Assembly: GCA_050246875.1 (NCBI GenBank)
Contig: JBFWVF010000004.1
Span: forward strand, 340,915 to 404,914
Reading direction: 5' to 3'
Source: SHWB01 sp050246875
GTDB lineage: Bacteria; Pseudomonadota; Alphaproteobacteria; UBA6615
Length of the DNA: 64,000 nt
The position numbers were made by a program, and so were the translations under genes. This document shows, in pieces, positions 8,661 through 16,908 of this stretch (the first letter of the stretch is position 1; every line of letters begins with the position of its first letter). The notes beneath the pieces were generated by a model. The model did not search any database. It saw nothing but the letters and a program-made list of their open reading frames with translations, and was not told the DNA's origin.

Positions 8661-9347
8661 CTAGACGGGCAGCTCGAACCGGGCGGTGCGCCGGAAGGGC
8701 GCGCCCGGCGCGTCCTCGACGAAAAGGTCGATCGCCTCCACGCGCCAGGGCGCTGCGAGGGCGGCGGAGAAATGGGCGCGCGCCGCCTGCAAGAGCAGCG
8801 TCCGCTCGTCGCCCTCGACGCGGTCGGTCAGCGTCATGTGGAAGCGCCACAACTCCATTACCCAAGGATAGCCCCAGCACTCGAACAGCGCACGCTCGCG
8901 GGCGCTCAGCCGGCCACCGTCGCGGCGCGCGCGTTCGGCCGAGTCCGGCGGCGCGCGCAGATGGTCGAGTTCGGTGACGCAGACGGCGGCGAGCGCCTGC
9001 AGTGCCGGAGCGTCCCGAACGGGACGCAGGGCGATGAAGCCATCCAACGTGCCAACCGCGAGGCCCGCCAGCGGCACCGGCGCGAGGCCTGCTGCGACGC
9101 GCGCCATGGCGCACTCAAGGTCGGCCTCGCCGGCGCCCGCGGCAAGCATGAAGGGCGGCTTCAGCGTGGCGTGGAAGCCGTAGCGGCGCGGTGCGTCGGT
9201 GAGCGCCGCGAAGCGTGCCGGTGCCACGCCGGCTATAAAGGGTTGCGGGACGTAAGCGCCGGTGGCGGCATCGCGGCCGAGCCAGTGCGCGCCGGCCTGC
9301 CACAGGGGCGAGCCGGCCGGCGGCGCGAAGTAGATGGCGTAGCGCAT
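8661..9347 (-). CDS. DUF1045 family phosphonate-operon protein (2H phosphoesterase-like)
   Basis: Encodes 228 residues. Two H-x-T motifs, HAT at 59-61 (YGFHATLKPPF) and HMT at 170-172 (WRFHMTLTDRV), are the signature of the 2H phosphodiesterase superfamily, and the overall sequence matches DUF1045 proteins found in carbon-phosphorus lyase operons. It lies 15 nt beyond the stop of phnM at the end of the leftward phn operon. E. coli uses PhnP to open the ribosyl 1,2-cyclic phosphate product; no PhnP is seen here, so a role on the cyclic phosphate intermediates is an attractive inference, not a demonstrated one. Confidence 0.85.
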   Translation of the reverse strand: MRYAIYFAPPAGSPLWQAGAHWLGRDAATGAYVPQPFIAGVAPARFAALTDAPRRYGFHATLKPPFMLAAGAGEADLECAMARVAAGLAPVPLAGLAVGTLDGFIALRPVRDAPALQALAAVCVTELDHLRAPPDSAERARRDGGRLSARERALFECWGYPWVMELWRFHMTLTDRVEGDERTLLLQAARAHFSAALAAPWRVEAIDLFVEDAPGAPFRRTARFELPV

Positions 9348-9362
9348 GGTGCCAGCACCGCT

Positions 9363-10505
9363 TCAAACGACGCGACGGCCCTCGCGCCACACCGCACGAA
9401 CCACCGGAATGCCATCGACCACCCGCACGCGTACGAGGTCAGCGCGCAGCCCGGGGGCGATGCGACCGCGTTCCGCGAGACCGACCATGCGGGCGACGTT
9501 GTCCGACACCATGGCGATTGCGGCCGGCAGGCCGATGGCTTCGCGCCCGCCAAGCAGCAGCGCGGCGTGCAGCAGGCTCGCCGGCACGTAGTCGGAGGAC
9601 AGGCCGTCGAGAAGGCCCTCGTCGGCAAGCTCGCCGGCCGCGATGTTGCCGGAGTGCGAGCCGCCGCGCACGACGTTGGGCGCCCCGGCGATAACCGCCA
9701 TGCCGCTGGCGCGGGCATGGCGCGCCGCCTCCCGCGTCGTCGGAAACTCCGAGATGGTGATGCCGTCGGCGACCGCGTCGTCGACATGGCCGGTCGTAGT
9801 GTCGTCGTGGCTGGCCACCGGAACGCAGCGGGTGCGGGCGAGATCGAGCGCGGCGCGGCGGTTGGGCAACGCGTGGCGCGCCTGCAGATCCTGCCGCTCG
9901 GCGACGTAGGCGGCGAGCTTCTCGTCCGACCATGACTCGCTGCGGTGGTACTGCAGCATCTTCGTCAGGTTGCTCCACTGGCGCTGGCCCGGCGTGTGGT
10001 CCATCACCGAGATGAGGCCGAGCCGTGGATTGCCAGTCCAGTTCGACAGCATGTCCTGCATGTCCGGGTCGGAAACCTCGCAGCGCAGGTGCAGGCGGTG
10101 GTCGGCGCGGCAGAGGCCGGCATCGCTCGCTGCGCCGACAGCGGCGATGGCGTCGTCGAGCAGCTGCCGGCGCCCGCTCTTGTCGTGGTACTCGCCGACG
10201 GAGATTGCATCATAGACGGTGGTGATGCCGGCGGCGGCGATTTGCGCGTCATGCGCCAGCACGGCCGCGACGGGCGCCGGCCACAGCACGCCGGGGCGCG
10301 GCATCATATGCCGTTCGAGATGGTCGGTGTGCATCTCGATCAGGCCCGGCAGCAGCAGATCTCCGTCGCAGTCCTCGGCGCTGGCAAGCCGGCCGCCGCC
10401 GCTGTCGATCGCGACGATGTGCCCGTCGTCGATGAGCACCGAGCCCTCGACGACCTCGTCACGCAGCACGAGCCGCGCATTGGAGATGGCCAGCTGTCCG
10501 TTCAT
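9363..10505 (-). CDS. phnM: PhnM, alpha-D-ribose 1-methylphosphonate 5-triphosphate diphosphatase
   Basis: Encodes 380 residues of the amidohydrolase superfamily. PhnM removes pyrophosphate from ribose 1-alkylphosphonate 5-triphosphate before C-P bond cleavage. The metal site begins HTDHLE at 59-64, and later VASHDDTT and SGNIAAGELADEG are the characteristic PhnM segments. The start MNGQLAISNARL at 10505 overlaps the stop of phnL by 4 nt, showing translational coupling; a longer upstream in-frame extension lies inside phnL and is not used. Length and motifs are those of the family. Confidence 0.95.
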   Translation of the reverse strand: MNGQLAISNARLVLRDEVVEGSVLIDDGHIVAIDSGGGRLASAEDCDGDLLLPGLIEMHTDHLERHMMPRPGVLWPAPVAAVLAHDAQIAAAGITTVYDAISVGEYHDKSGRRQLLDDAIAAVGAASDAGLCRADHRLHLRCEVSDPDMQDMLSNWTGNPRLGLISVMDHTPGQRQWSNLTKMLQYHRSESWSDEKLAAYVAERQDLQARHALPNRRAALDLARTRCVPVASHDDTTTGHVDDAVADGITISEFPTTREAARHARASGMAVIAGAPNVVRGGSHSGNIAAGELADEGLLDGLSSDYVPASLLHAALLLGGREAIGLPAAIAMVSDNVARMVGLAERGRIAPGLRADLVRVRVVDGIPVVRAVWREGRRVV

Positions 10506-11227
10506 GCCGCAACTCCACTGGCGCCCGACGCGCCCACAGGAAAAAGACGATCGGCCACGGTGGTCCGCACGGTCTCGTCGTGAAAGATACCGACGATGGC
10601 GGCGCCGGACGCCCGCGCCTCGACGATCAGGGCCATGACCTCGTCGCGGTTGGCGACGTCGAGCGAAGCCGTCGGCTCGTCGAGCAGCAGGACCGGCCAG
10701 CCGGCGGCGAAGCCACGCGCCACGTTCACGCGCTGCTGCTCGCCGCCGGAGAAGGTCGCCGGCGGGAGATCCCACAGCGCCTCGGGAATGTGCAGGCGCC
10801 GGAGCAGGGTCGCGGCACGGCGGCGCGCGGCGGCGGCGCTGTCGCCGCGGTCGAGCAGCGGCGCCGCCACGACGTCGATCGCCGGCACCCGCGGGATGGC
10901 GCGGAGGAACTGGCTGACATGGCCGATCGTCTCGCGCCGCACGGCGCGCAGCGTCAGCGGGTCGGCGACGGCGAGGTCAACCATGCGGCCGCCGTGGCGG
11001 ACGCGGACGGCGCCGGCGGTCGGGCGGTAGTTGGCGCAGAGCAGGCGCATCAGCGTCGACTTGCCGGCCCCCGACGGGCCGTCGAGGGCGACGCACTCGC
11101 CGGCGCGTACGCAGAAGTCGACGCCGGCGAGCACCTGCAGGCGCACGCCTCCGCGGTTGTGCAGCACGAAGGTCTTGGCCAGCCTCTCGACGGCGATCAT
11201 CGTTTCGCCCTGACGCTTGCCGGCCAT
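10502..11227 (-). CDS. phnL: PhnL, C-P lyase core ATP-binding cassette protein
   Basis: Encodes 241 residues. An ABC ATPase with Walker A GPSGAGKST near residues 50-58, signature FSGGEQQRVNVARG and Walker B LLLDEPTASLD. PhnL acts with PhnGHI in attaching the phosphonate to ATP-derived ribose. ATG 11227 is 2 nt from the end of phnK; an internal ATG at 11200 (MIAVERLAKTF) is a good alternative because homologues often begin there. The gene is part of one leftward operon with 4-nt overlaps. Confidence 0.95.
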   Translation of the reverse strand: MAGKRQGETMIAVERLAKTFVLHNRGGVRLQVLAGVDFCVRAGECVALDGPSGAGKSTLMRLLCANYRPTAGAVRVRHGGRMVDLAVADPLTLRAVRRETIGHVSQFLRAIPRVPAIDVVAAPLLDRGDSAAAARRRAATLLRRLHIPEALWDLPPATFSGGEQQRVNVARGFAAGWPVLLLDEPTASLDVANRDEVMALIVEARASGAAIVGIFHDETVRTTVADRLFPVGASGASGVAA

Positions 11228-11229
11228 GG

Positions 11230-12015
11230 CTACACCTGCAGCACGGAGGAGACGAGGAGCTGGGTATGGGCGTGGTGGGGATCGTCCAGCACCTGGTCGG
11301 CGAGGCCGCTTTCGACCACGGCGCCGCGATGCATCACCATCACGCGGTCGGCGAGCAGGCGGACGACGCCGAGATCGTGGGTAACGACGACGGCGGCGAG
11401 GTCGAGCTCGCGCACCAGCCGGCGCAGGAGATCGAGCAGCCGCGCCTGCACCGAGACGTCGAGCCCGCCGGTCGGCTCGTCCATGAACAGCAGGCGCGGG
11501 CCGCCGACGAGGTTGCGGGCGATCTGCAGGCGCTGCTGCATGCCGCCCGAGAAGGTCGACGGCCTGTCGTCGATGCGCGCGAGATCGAGCTCGACGCGCG
11601 CCATCCACTGTGCCGCCTCGGCGCGCACGCGCCCGTAGTGGCGGGCGCCGGTCATCATCGGCCGCTCGGCGATGTTGCCGCCGGCGCTGATGCCGAGGCG
11701 CAGGCCGTCGCGCGGGTTCTGCCGCACGATGCCCCAGGCCTCGCGGGCGAGGCGGCGGCGCTCGGCCTCCGGCAGGGCGTGGATGTCGACCGGCGTGCCG
11801 CCGGCCGGCAGGTAGGCGACGGTGCCGCTGGTCGGCGCCAGCTCGCCGGCGAGGCAGCGCAACAGTGTCGTCTTGCCCGAGCCCGATTCGCCGACGATGC
11901 CGACGACCTCGCCCGGCCAGACGTCGAGGTCGACGTCGCGGCAGGCGACGACGGGGCCGAAGCGGCGGCCGACGCCGCGCGCCGTCAGCAACGGCGAGGG
12001 CAGCTCAGCGTCCAT
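11230..12015 (-). CDS. phnK: PhnK, C-P lyase core ATP-binding cassette protein
   Basis: Encodes 261 residues. An ABC ATPase with Walker A VGESGSGKTT near 41-50, signature FSGGMQQRLQIARNL and Walker B LLFMDEPTGGLD. In E. coli PhnK binds the PhnGHIJ core through PhnJ and its ATPase cycle is needed for C-P lyase turnover; it is not a transporter subunit. Its start overlaps the end of phnJ by 11 nt. The sequence shows no defect in the ATPase motifs. Confidence 0.95.
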   Translation of the reverse strand: MDAELPSPLLTARGVGRRFGPVVACRDVDLDVWPGEVVGIVGESGSGKTTLLRCLAGELAPTSGTVAYLPAGGTPVDIHALPEAERRRLAREAWGIVRQNPRDGLRLGISAGGNIAERPMMTGARHYGRVRAEAAQWMARVELDLARIDDRPSTFSGGMQQRLQIARNLVGGPRLLFMDEPTGGLDVSVQARLLDLLRRLVRELDLAAVVVTHDLGVVRLLADRVMVMHRGAVVESGLADQVLDDPHHAHTQLLVSSVLQV

Positions 12016-12931
12016 CGCCGTCGCCCGCGCCGGTCAGCGCCGCCGCGGCCGGATCGTCGGCGAAGGCGCCGCGATGGCCGTCGGCGCGGCGCGCCCCGCA
12101 ATGGTCGGTGTCGGAGCAGACGAACATGCGCCCGCCGCGGTCGTCGAGGACGACCTCGTCGAGGTAGCTGTCGGCGGCGCCGCACAGGGCGCAGCCGCTG
12201 CTCCAGCGCTGCACCTGGAAGGGATGGTCGTCGAAGTCGAGGCTGCGCACCTCGGTCCAGGGCGGCACGGCATAGAGGCGCTTCTCGCGGCCAGCGCCGA
12301 AGAGCTGCAGCGCGGGACAGCCGCCCAGCTTGGGATTGTCGAACTTGGGGATCGGCGACGGCGACATCAGGTAGCGGCCGTTGACCATCACCGGATAGGC
12401 GTAGCTGGTGGCGACGCGGCCGTGGCGCGCGATGTCCTCGTACAGTTTGAGGTGCATGATGCCGTACTCGGACCAGGCGTGGATGCGCCGCGTCTCGCTC
12501 TCGCGCGGCTCCAGCGCGAACATCGGCTCGGGCTGCGGCACCTGGTAGACGACGATCTGGTGCGCGGCGAGCGGCGTCTCGGGGATGCGGTGGCGGGTCT
12601 GGATCAGCGTCGCCTCGGCCGTCCGCTCGGTCGTCGCCACGCCGGTCGTGCGTTCGAAAAAGCGGCGGATCGAAACGGCGTTGGTGGTGTCGTCGGCGCC
12701 CTGGTCGATGACCTTGAGGACGTCGTCGCGACCGATCACCGCTGCCGTCACCTGCATGCCGCCGGTACCCCAGCCATAGGGCAGCGGCATCTCGCGGCTG
12801 GCGAAGGGCACCTGGTAGCCCGGCAGGGCGACGGCCTTCAGCAGGCCGCGCCGCACCATGCGCTTGGTGTCCTCGTCGAGCCAGGCGAAGTTGCCGCCGG
12901 TGCGCTCCGCCGCCGCGCCGGGGGCGTTCAC
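12005..12931 (-). CDS. phnJ: PhnJ, radical SAM carbon-phosphorus lyase
   Basis: Encodes 308 residues, slightly longer than E. coli PhnJ (281) because of extra C-terminal sequence. It splits ribose 1-alkylphosphonate 5-phosphate to the alkane and ribose 1,2-cyclic phosphate 5-phosphate, using a [4Fe-4S] cluster and S-adenosylmethionine. Cys247, Cys250, Cys272 and Cys278 have exactly the spacing (3, 22, 6) of E. coli Cys241, 244, 266 and 272, so the cluster ligands and the catalytic cysteine are all present. The start overlaps phnI by 4 nt. The catalytic residues being intact argues that the operon is functional. Confidence 0.96.
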   Translation of the reverse strand: MNAPGAAAERTGGNFAWLDEDTKRMVRRGLLKAVALPGYQVPFASREMPLPYGWGTGGMQVTAAVIGRDDVLKVIDQGADDTTNAVSIRRFFERTTGVATTERTAEATLIQTRHRIPETPLAAHQIVVYQVPQPEPMFALEPRESETRRIHAWSEYGIMHLKLYEDIARHGRVATSYAYPVMVNGRYLMSPSPIPKFDNPKLGGCPALQLFGAGREKRLYAVPPWTEVRSLDFDDHPFQVQRWSSGCALCGAADSYLDEVVLDDRGGRMFVCSDTDHCGARRADGHRGAFADDPAAAALTGAGDGDGR

Positions 12932-14043
12932 TGTGCCGCCTCCGCGGTCTCAGCCGAAACCGTCCGGCGCTCGCGCTGCCAGTCGGCGCGCAGGCGGCGA
13001 ATCAGTTCGAGCTCGGCCTGGAAGTCGACGTAGTGCGGCAGCTTCAGGTGCTGCACGAAGCCGGAGGCCTCGACGTTGTCGCTGTGCTCGAGGACGAAGT
13101 CCTCGTCCTGCGCCGGGTGGACGGCGACCTCGCCCAGCTCCCCGGCGCGCAGCGCCCGGTCGACCAGGGCCATCGCCATCGCCTTGCGCTCGTTGTGGCC
13201 GAAGACGAGGCCGTAGCCGAGCGTAAAGCGCGGCGGCTCCGCCTTGCTGCCGCGGAACTGGCCGATCATCTGGCACTCGGTCAGCGTGATGTCGCCGATC
13301 TCGATGGCGAAGCCCAGCTCCTCGGGCACGAACTCCACCGCCACCTCGCCCAGCCGGATCTCGCCGGCGAAGGGATGGATGGCGCCGAAGCCGCGCTGCG
13401 CCGAATAGCCCAGCGCCAGCAGGAAGCCCTCGTCGCCGCGGGCCAGGTTCTGCAGCCGCTCGGCGCGGCTCGCCGGATGGCGCGGCGGCTGGCGGGTGAG
13501 GTCGCGCGGCGCGGGGTCGCCGTCGGGCGGCGCCGGCCGCTCGACGAGCCCCTCCTGGCCGAGCAGGTCGGTGACGCGCGGCATGCACGCGGCGACGCCC
13601 TCGTCGGCCAACACCGGCGCCGGTGGCGCGCTGTCGGCGCCGGCCAGCGCGAAGTCGAGCAGGCGGTGCGAGTAGTCCGGCGTCGGGCCGAGCACCTGGC
13701 CGCCCGGCAGGTCCTTGTAGGTGGCTGAGATGCGCCGGCGCGGACGCATGGCCGCCGTGTCGAGCGGCAGGCTCACGCCGAAACGCGGGATCGAGGTGCG
13801 CGCGGCGCGCAGCAGGAAGATCGCTTCGACGAGGTCTCCCTGGGCCTGCTTCACCGCCAGCGCGGCGAGCCCGCGGTCGTAGAGCGAGCCCTCGGCCATG
13901 GTGCGGTCGACGGCGCGGGCGAGCTGGCCGTCGATCTGCTCGACGGTCACCTCCGGCTGCGCCGGATCGCCGCGCCGCTTGGCGGCGAGCAGCCGGTGCG
14001 CATTGGCGATGGCGCGCTCGCCGCCTTTCACGGCCACGTACAT
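12928..14043 (-). CDS. phnI: PhnI, C-P lyase core nucleosidase subunit
   Basis: Encodes 371 residues, a usual PhnI length. PhnI, with PhnG, H and L, exchanges the adenine of ATP for a phosphonate to give ribose 1-alkylphosphonate 5-triphosphate. Recognisable segments are MYVAVKGGERAI at the start, GYSAQRGFGAIHPF, and SDNVEASGFVQHLKLPHYVD near the C-terminus. The ATG at 14043 shares one base with the phnH stop (TGATG), so the longer frame upstream, which runs through phnH, is rejected. Confidence 0.95.
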   Translation of the reverse strand: MYVAVKGGERAIANAHRLLAAKRRGDPAQPEVTVEQIDGQLARAVDRTMAEGSLYDRGLAALAVKQAQGDLVEAIFLLRAARTSIPRFGVSLPLDTAAMRPRRRISATYKDLPGGQVLGPTPDYSHRLLDFALAGADSAPPAPVLADEGVAACMPRVTDLLGQEGLVERPAPPDGDPAPRDLTRQPPRHPASRAERLQNLARGDEGFLLALGYSAQRGFGAIHPFAGEIRLGEVAVEFVPEELGFAIEIGDITLTECQMIGQFRGSKAEPPRFTLGYGLVFGHNERKAMAMALVDRALRAGELGEVAVHPAQDEDFVLEHSDNVEASGFVQHLKLPHYVDFQAELELIRRLRADWQRERRTVSAETAEAAQ

Positions 14044-14651
14044 CAGACGGTCTCCAGGCTGACGCTGCGCGGCAGGCCGGCGAGCCAGCGGCCGCTGGTG
14101 AGGAAGATGTCGATGCCGAGCGGGAAGCGGGCGCGGTTTCCGGCCCAGGCGGCGACGAACCACTCGGGCAGGCCAGCGACACTCAACGGCGCGGTGTCAC
14201 GGATGCCGGGGCCGGTCGCCGCGAGTCGGAGGCCGTGGCACAGGCTGGCGACCTCGACGATGACCGTCGTCGACGTCTCCGGATAGAGCTCGTCGCCCGC
14301 CGCGAAGCGCTCGAACTGCGGCAGGCTCGACGCCTCGCCGACCAGCGCGAAGGTCGCGGCGCCCGGCGCGGCGACCAGCGGACAGCCGCTGTGGAAGCGC
14401 AGCCAGTCGCCGACCGCGCTGTTGTCGGCGAGCGCCGCGTCGAGCCACACCGGCGTGTCGCGATCGGCCAGCGTGAGCGCGGCCGCGCCGGCGGCGATGC
14501 CCAGCGGCCAGGGCGGTACCGTGACGGCCGGCAGTTCGATCGCCGTCGCCGGGTGCGCCATGGCCCACAGCAGCGCGCGGAAGACGCGCTGCGAGTCGTG
14601 TACCCGGTCGCTGAGGCCGGCGGCGGTGGGGACGCGCAGGCCGGCGCTCAT
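14043..14651 (-). CDS. phnH: PhnH, C-P lyase core subunit
   Basis: Encodes 202 residues. PhnH is a structural subunit of the PhnGHIJ core complex with a PLP-transferase-like fold that has lost the cofactor. Family features are the N-terminal DRVHDSQRVFRALLWAMAHP segment and the PGIRDT segment near residue 155. The start MSAGLRVPTAAG at 14651 overlaps the phnG stop by 4 nt. An upstream ATG in the same frame would extend into phnG and is not used. Confidence 0.93.
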   Translation of the reverse strand: MSAGLRVPTAAGLSDRVHDSQRVFRALLWAMAHPATAIELPAVTVPPWPLGIAAGAAALTLADRDTPVWLDAALADNSAVGDWLRFHSGCPLVAAPGAATFALVGEASSLPQFERFAAGDELYPETSTTVIVEVASLCHGLRLAATGPGIRDTAPLSVAGLPEWFVAAWAGNRARFPLGIDIFLTSGRWLAGLPRSVSLETV

Positions 14652-15115
14652 GGCGCATCCTCGCCGCGCAGCACGGTGAAGAAGTCGACGCGCGTCGCTG
14701 CCGCTTCGCGGGCCCGCGTCCCGCGACGCGCTGCGGCGGTGTCGCGCAGCGGCTCGATGACGTCGTCTCGCACGCGGTCGTGCCAGTCGGCGCGCTGCAG
14801 CAGGGCGTCGAACATTGCCGCGAGTTCGGCGTGGCGGCCGTCGCGGCCGGCGATCCAAGCGTGGCCGGCGGTACCGTCGCCGAGCCGCACCGTGCAACGG
14901 GTGACGGTCATCTCGCCGACGGGGAAACGGTCGCCGCTGCCGCCGGCACGCCCCTCGACCATCACCAGCCCGACCTCGGCCGGCCGCAGCACGGCATAAT
15001 CGGGCAGCGGCGCCAGGCGGGCCGCCGCCGTCTCCAGTTCGTCGCGGCGCGCGCGCGCCAGGGCCGCCATCCAGCGGCGGCGCGGCGCATGCGGATCGGT
15101 GGAGGCGTCAGGCAT
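14648..15115 (-). CDS. phnG: PhnG, C-P lyase core subunit; first gene of the leftward operon
   Basis: Encodes 155 residues with the PhnG pattern RRRWMAALARA near the N-terminus, EVGLVMVEGRAGGSGDRFPVGE in the middle and RVDFFT at the end. PhnG forms the core complex with H, I and J. It starts the run phnGHIJKLM plus DUF1045, all linked by overlaps or gaps of 15 nt or less. A GntR/HutC-type palindrome lies 6 nt upstream of its start and a Pho box about 73-90 nt upstream, so the operon is likely repressed by PhnF and activated by PhoB. Confidence 0.93.
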   Translation of the reverse strand: MPDASTDPHAPRRRWMAALARARRDELETAAARLAPLPDYAVLRPAEVGLVMVEGRAGGSGDRFPVGEMTVTRCTVRLGDGTAGHAWIAGRDGRHAELAAMFDALLQRADWHDRVRDDVIEPLRDTAAARRGTRAREAAATRVDFFTVLRGEDAP

Positions 15116-15120
15116 CGACT

Positions 15121-15130
15121 TGTCTAGACA
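15121..15130. promoter_or_regulatory. GntR/HutC-type operator, probable PhnF site
   Basis: The perfect palindrome TGTCTAGACA contains GT-C-TA-G-AC, which fits the GT-N-TA-N-AC consensus bound by HutC-subfamily GntR repressors such as PhnF. It lies 6-15 nt upstream of the phnG start and on the same intergenic stretch as phnF, so it could control both directions. Only one copy is visible. Confidence 0.65.
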
Positions 15131-15187
15131 TCCGGATCATTGATGCCTACGGTACGCCACCTCGGGCCGGGAAGAAACGGCGCATGC

Positions 15188-15205
15188 GTTACGGTGACGT
15201 GACAG
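15188..15205 (-). promoter_or_regulatory. Pho box facing the phnG operon
   Basis: On the minus strand the site reads CTGTCAC-GTCA-CCGTAAC, a 7-4-7 direct repeat matching the PhoB consensus CTGTCAT-N4-CTGTCAT/C; the first half is nearly perfect. It is 73 nt upstream of phnG and ends immediately before the phnF start codon. A second Pho box lies on the other side of phnF. Confidence 0.5.
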
Positions 15206-15922
15206 ATGTATGACGCGCCCGGCGGCGGCATCGCCATGTGGCGGCGGATCGCCGACGAGCTGTCGGCCGAGATCGCCGGCGGCACCGGCGGCGACAGGCT
15301 GCCGACGGAGCAGACGCTCGCCGCGCGCTACGGCGTCAATCGGCACACGGTGCGGCGGGCGATCGCCGCCATGGTCGAGGCCGGCCTCGTCCGCGTCGAA
15401 CGCGGCCGCGGCACTTTCGTGCAGACCGGCGCCATCGACTACGCGCTGGGCCGCCGCACGCGGTTCAGCGAGAATCTGCGCCGCCTGTCGCTGCGCCCCT
15501 CGGGCGACCTCATCCGCAACGAGACGCTGGCGGCCCCCGCGGCCGTCGCCAAGCCCTTGAAGATCCGGCCCGGCACGACCGTCCTGCTCATCGAGACGCT
15601 GGGCCGCGGCGACGACATGCCGATCAGCATCGGCTCCCACTATTTCCCGGCCCGGCGGTTTCCGCACCTGTTCGAGGAATGGCAGGCGCGACGGTCGATC
15701 ACCGCCGCCCTCGCCGCCTGCGGCGTCGCCGACTACACGCGTCTCGCGACGCGCATCTATGCGCGCCCCGCCGAAGGCGACGAGTCCCGGCTGCTGGAGC
15801 AGTCGCCGGGGCGGCCCGTGCTGGTCACGGAGTCCGTGAACGTCGACCCGGACGGGCGGCCGGTCGAGTTCGGTGTTGCCCGCTTCGCTGCCGACCGCGT
15901 GCAGTTCGTCGTCGAGTTGTGA
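15206..15922 (+). CDS. phnF: PhnF, GntR/HutC-family transcriptional regulator
   Basis: Encodes 238 residues. An N-terminal winged helix (about 10-78: MWRRIADELSAEI, LPTEQTLAARYGVNRHTVRRAI, GRGTFV) is followed by a UTRA ligand-binding domain (about 95-235). PhnF represses phosphonate genes and senses a phosphate or phosphonate ligand. It is divergent from phnGHIJKLM and precedes phnCDE, and the intergenic palindrome TGTCTAGACA suits its binding. The ATG at 15206 directly follows the Pho box and has no clear ribosome-binding site; ATG 15236 is an alternative but would remove residues usually kept before the first helix. Confidence 0.88.
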   Translation: MYDAPGGGIAMWRRIADELSAEIAGGTGGDRLPTEQTLAARYGVNRHTVRRAIAAMVEAGLVRVERGRGTFVQTGAIDYALGRRTRFSENLRRLSLRPSGDLIRNETLAAPAAVAKPLKIRPGTTVLLIETLGRGDDMPISIGSHYFPARRFPHLFEEWQARRSITAALAACGVADYTRLATRIYARPAEGDESRLLEQSPGRPVLVTESVNVDPDGRPVEFGVARFAADRVQFVVEL

Positions 15923-15925
15923 GGC

Positions 15926-15943
15926 TGCGCCCCTCCGGGCGCA
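15926..15943 (+). terminator. Possible terminator after phnF
   Basis: TGCGCCC-ctcc-GGGCGCA forms a 7-bp stem with a 4-nt loop just after the phnF stop. There is no T-run, so termination efficiency is uncertain. Confidence 0.4.
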
Positions 15944-15956
15944 CAGCGAAAGCGAA

Positions 15957-15974
15957 TTGTCACAACGCCGTCAC
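15957..15974 (+). promoter_or_regulatory. Pho box upstream of phnC
   Basis: TTGTCAC-AACG-CCGTCAC is a 7-4-7 direct repeat fitting the PhoB consensus. It lies 57-74 nt upstream of the phnC start and implies activation of phosphonate uptake under phosphate starvation. Confidence 0.55.
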
Positions 15975-16030
15975 CGTCCGGCAAAGCTCGCGCCCTAGTG
16001 TCTGGTCCGAACAGCGGAGGGCGGCAGCCG

Positions 16031-16867
16031 ATGGCGGCGGTGGAAGTCAGCGACTTCAGCAAGACCTTCAGCCGCGGCCGGCGTGCGCTCGATGGCATCA
16101 GTCTGACGGTTCAGCCGGGGGAGATGGTCGCCCTCATCGGCGCCTCGGGCTCCGGCAAGTCCACCCTCATCCGCCACATCGCCGGCCTGTCCGTAGGGGA
16201 CCGCGACTGCGGTGCCATCCACGTCCTCGGCGGCGCCATGCAGCAGGGCGGACGCCTCGCCCCCGGCGTCCGCCAAAAGCGGGCCCGTATTGGCGTCATC
16301 TTCCAGCAGTTTAATCTCGTCGGTCGTTTCACCCTGCTGTCGAACGTGCTGGTCGGTCTGCTCGGCCAGATCGACGCGACCCGGGGCTGCTGCGGTCTGT
16401 TCACTGACGCGGAAAAGCGCCAGGCCATGGCGGCACTCGCCCGCGTCGGCATGGAAGACTACGCGCTGCAGCGCGCCTCGACGCTTTCGGGCGGGCAGCA
16501 GCAGCGTGGCGCCATCGCGCGCGCCCTGTTGCAACGCGCCGAGGTTCTGCTCGCCGACGAGCCCATCGCCTCGCTCGATCCGGCCTCGGCCTTGCGCGTG
16601 ATGGACACGCTCGCCGACATCAACCGCAAGGACGGCATGACCGTGGTGGTGTCGCTGCACCAGGTCGACTACGCACTGCGCTGCTGCCCGCGTACCGTCG
16701 CGCTGCGCGACGGCCGCGTCGTCTACGATGGGCCGAGCAGTGCGCTCACGCGCGGGTTCCTGACCGAGATCTACGGCGCCGAGAGCGAGGAACTGCTGCT
16801 CGCCGGCATGCCGGCCCGTCGCCCTCAGCCGGTGCGCCAGCCGCTGTCGGCCCTCGCTTACGCCTGA
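16031..16867 (+). CDS. phnC: PhnC, phosphonate ABC transporter ATP-binding protein
   Basis: Encodes 278 residues. ABC ATPase with Walker A GASGSGKST, Q-loop IFQQFNLV, signature LSGGQQQRGAIARAL and Walker B VLLADEPIASLDP, and the PhnC-typical VVVSLHQVDYALRCCPRTVALRDG segment. It powers import of phosphonates bound by PhnD through PhnE. GGAGG at 16016-16020 lies 10 nt before ATG 16031, which decides this start over a GTG at 15998. It is first of phnC, phnD, phnE and the HD gene. Confidence 0.95.
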   Translation: MAAVEVSDFSKTFSRGRRALDGISLTVQPGEMVALIGASGSGKSTLIRHIAGLSVGDRDCGAIHVLGGAMQQGGRLAPGVRQKRARIGVIFQQFNLVGRFTLLSNVLVGLLGQIDATRGCCGLFTDAEKRQAMAALARVGMEDYALQRASTLSGGQQQRGAIARALLQRAEVLLADEPIASLDPASALRVMDTLADINRKDGMTVVVSLHQVDYALRCCPRTVALRDGRVVYDGPSSALTRGFLTEIYGAESEELLLAGMPARRPQPVRQPLSALAYA

Positions 16868-16908
16868 TCCGTTTCGCGTTCCTTTCGTCCGAAAACCCGG
16901 AGGTTTCC

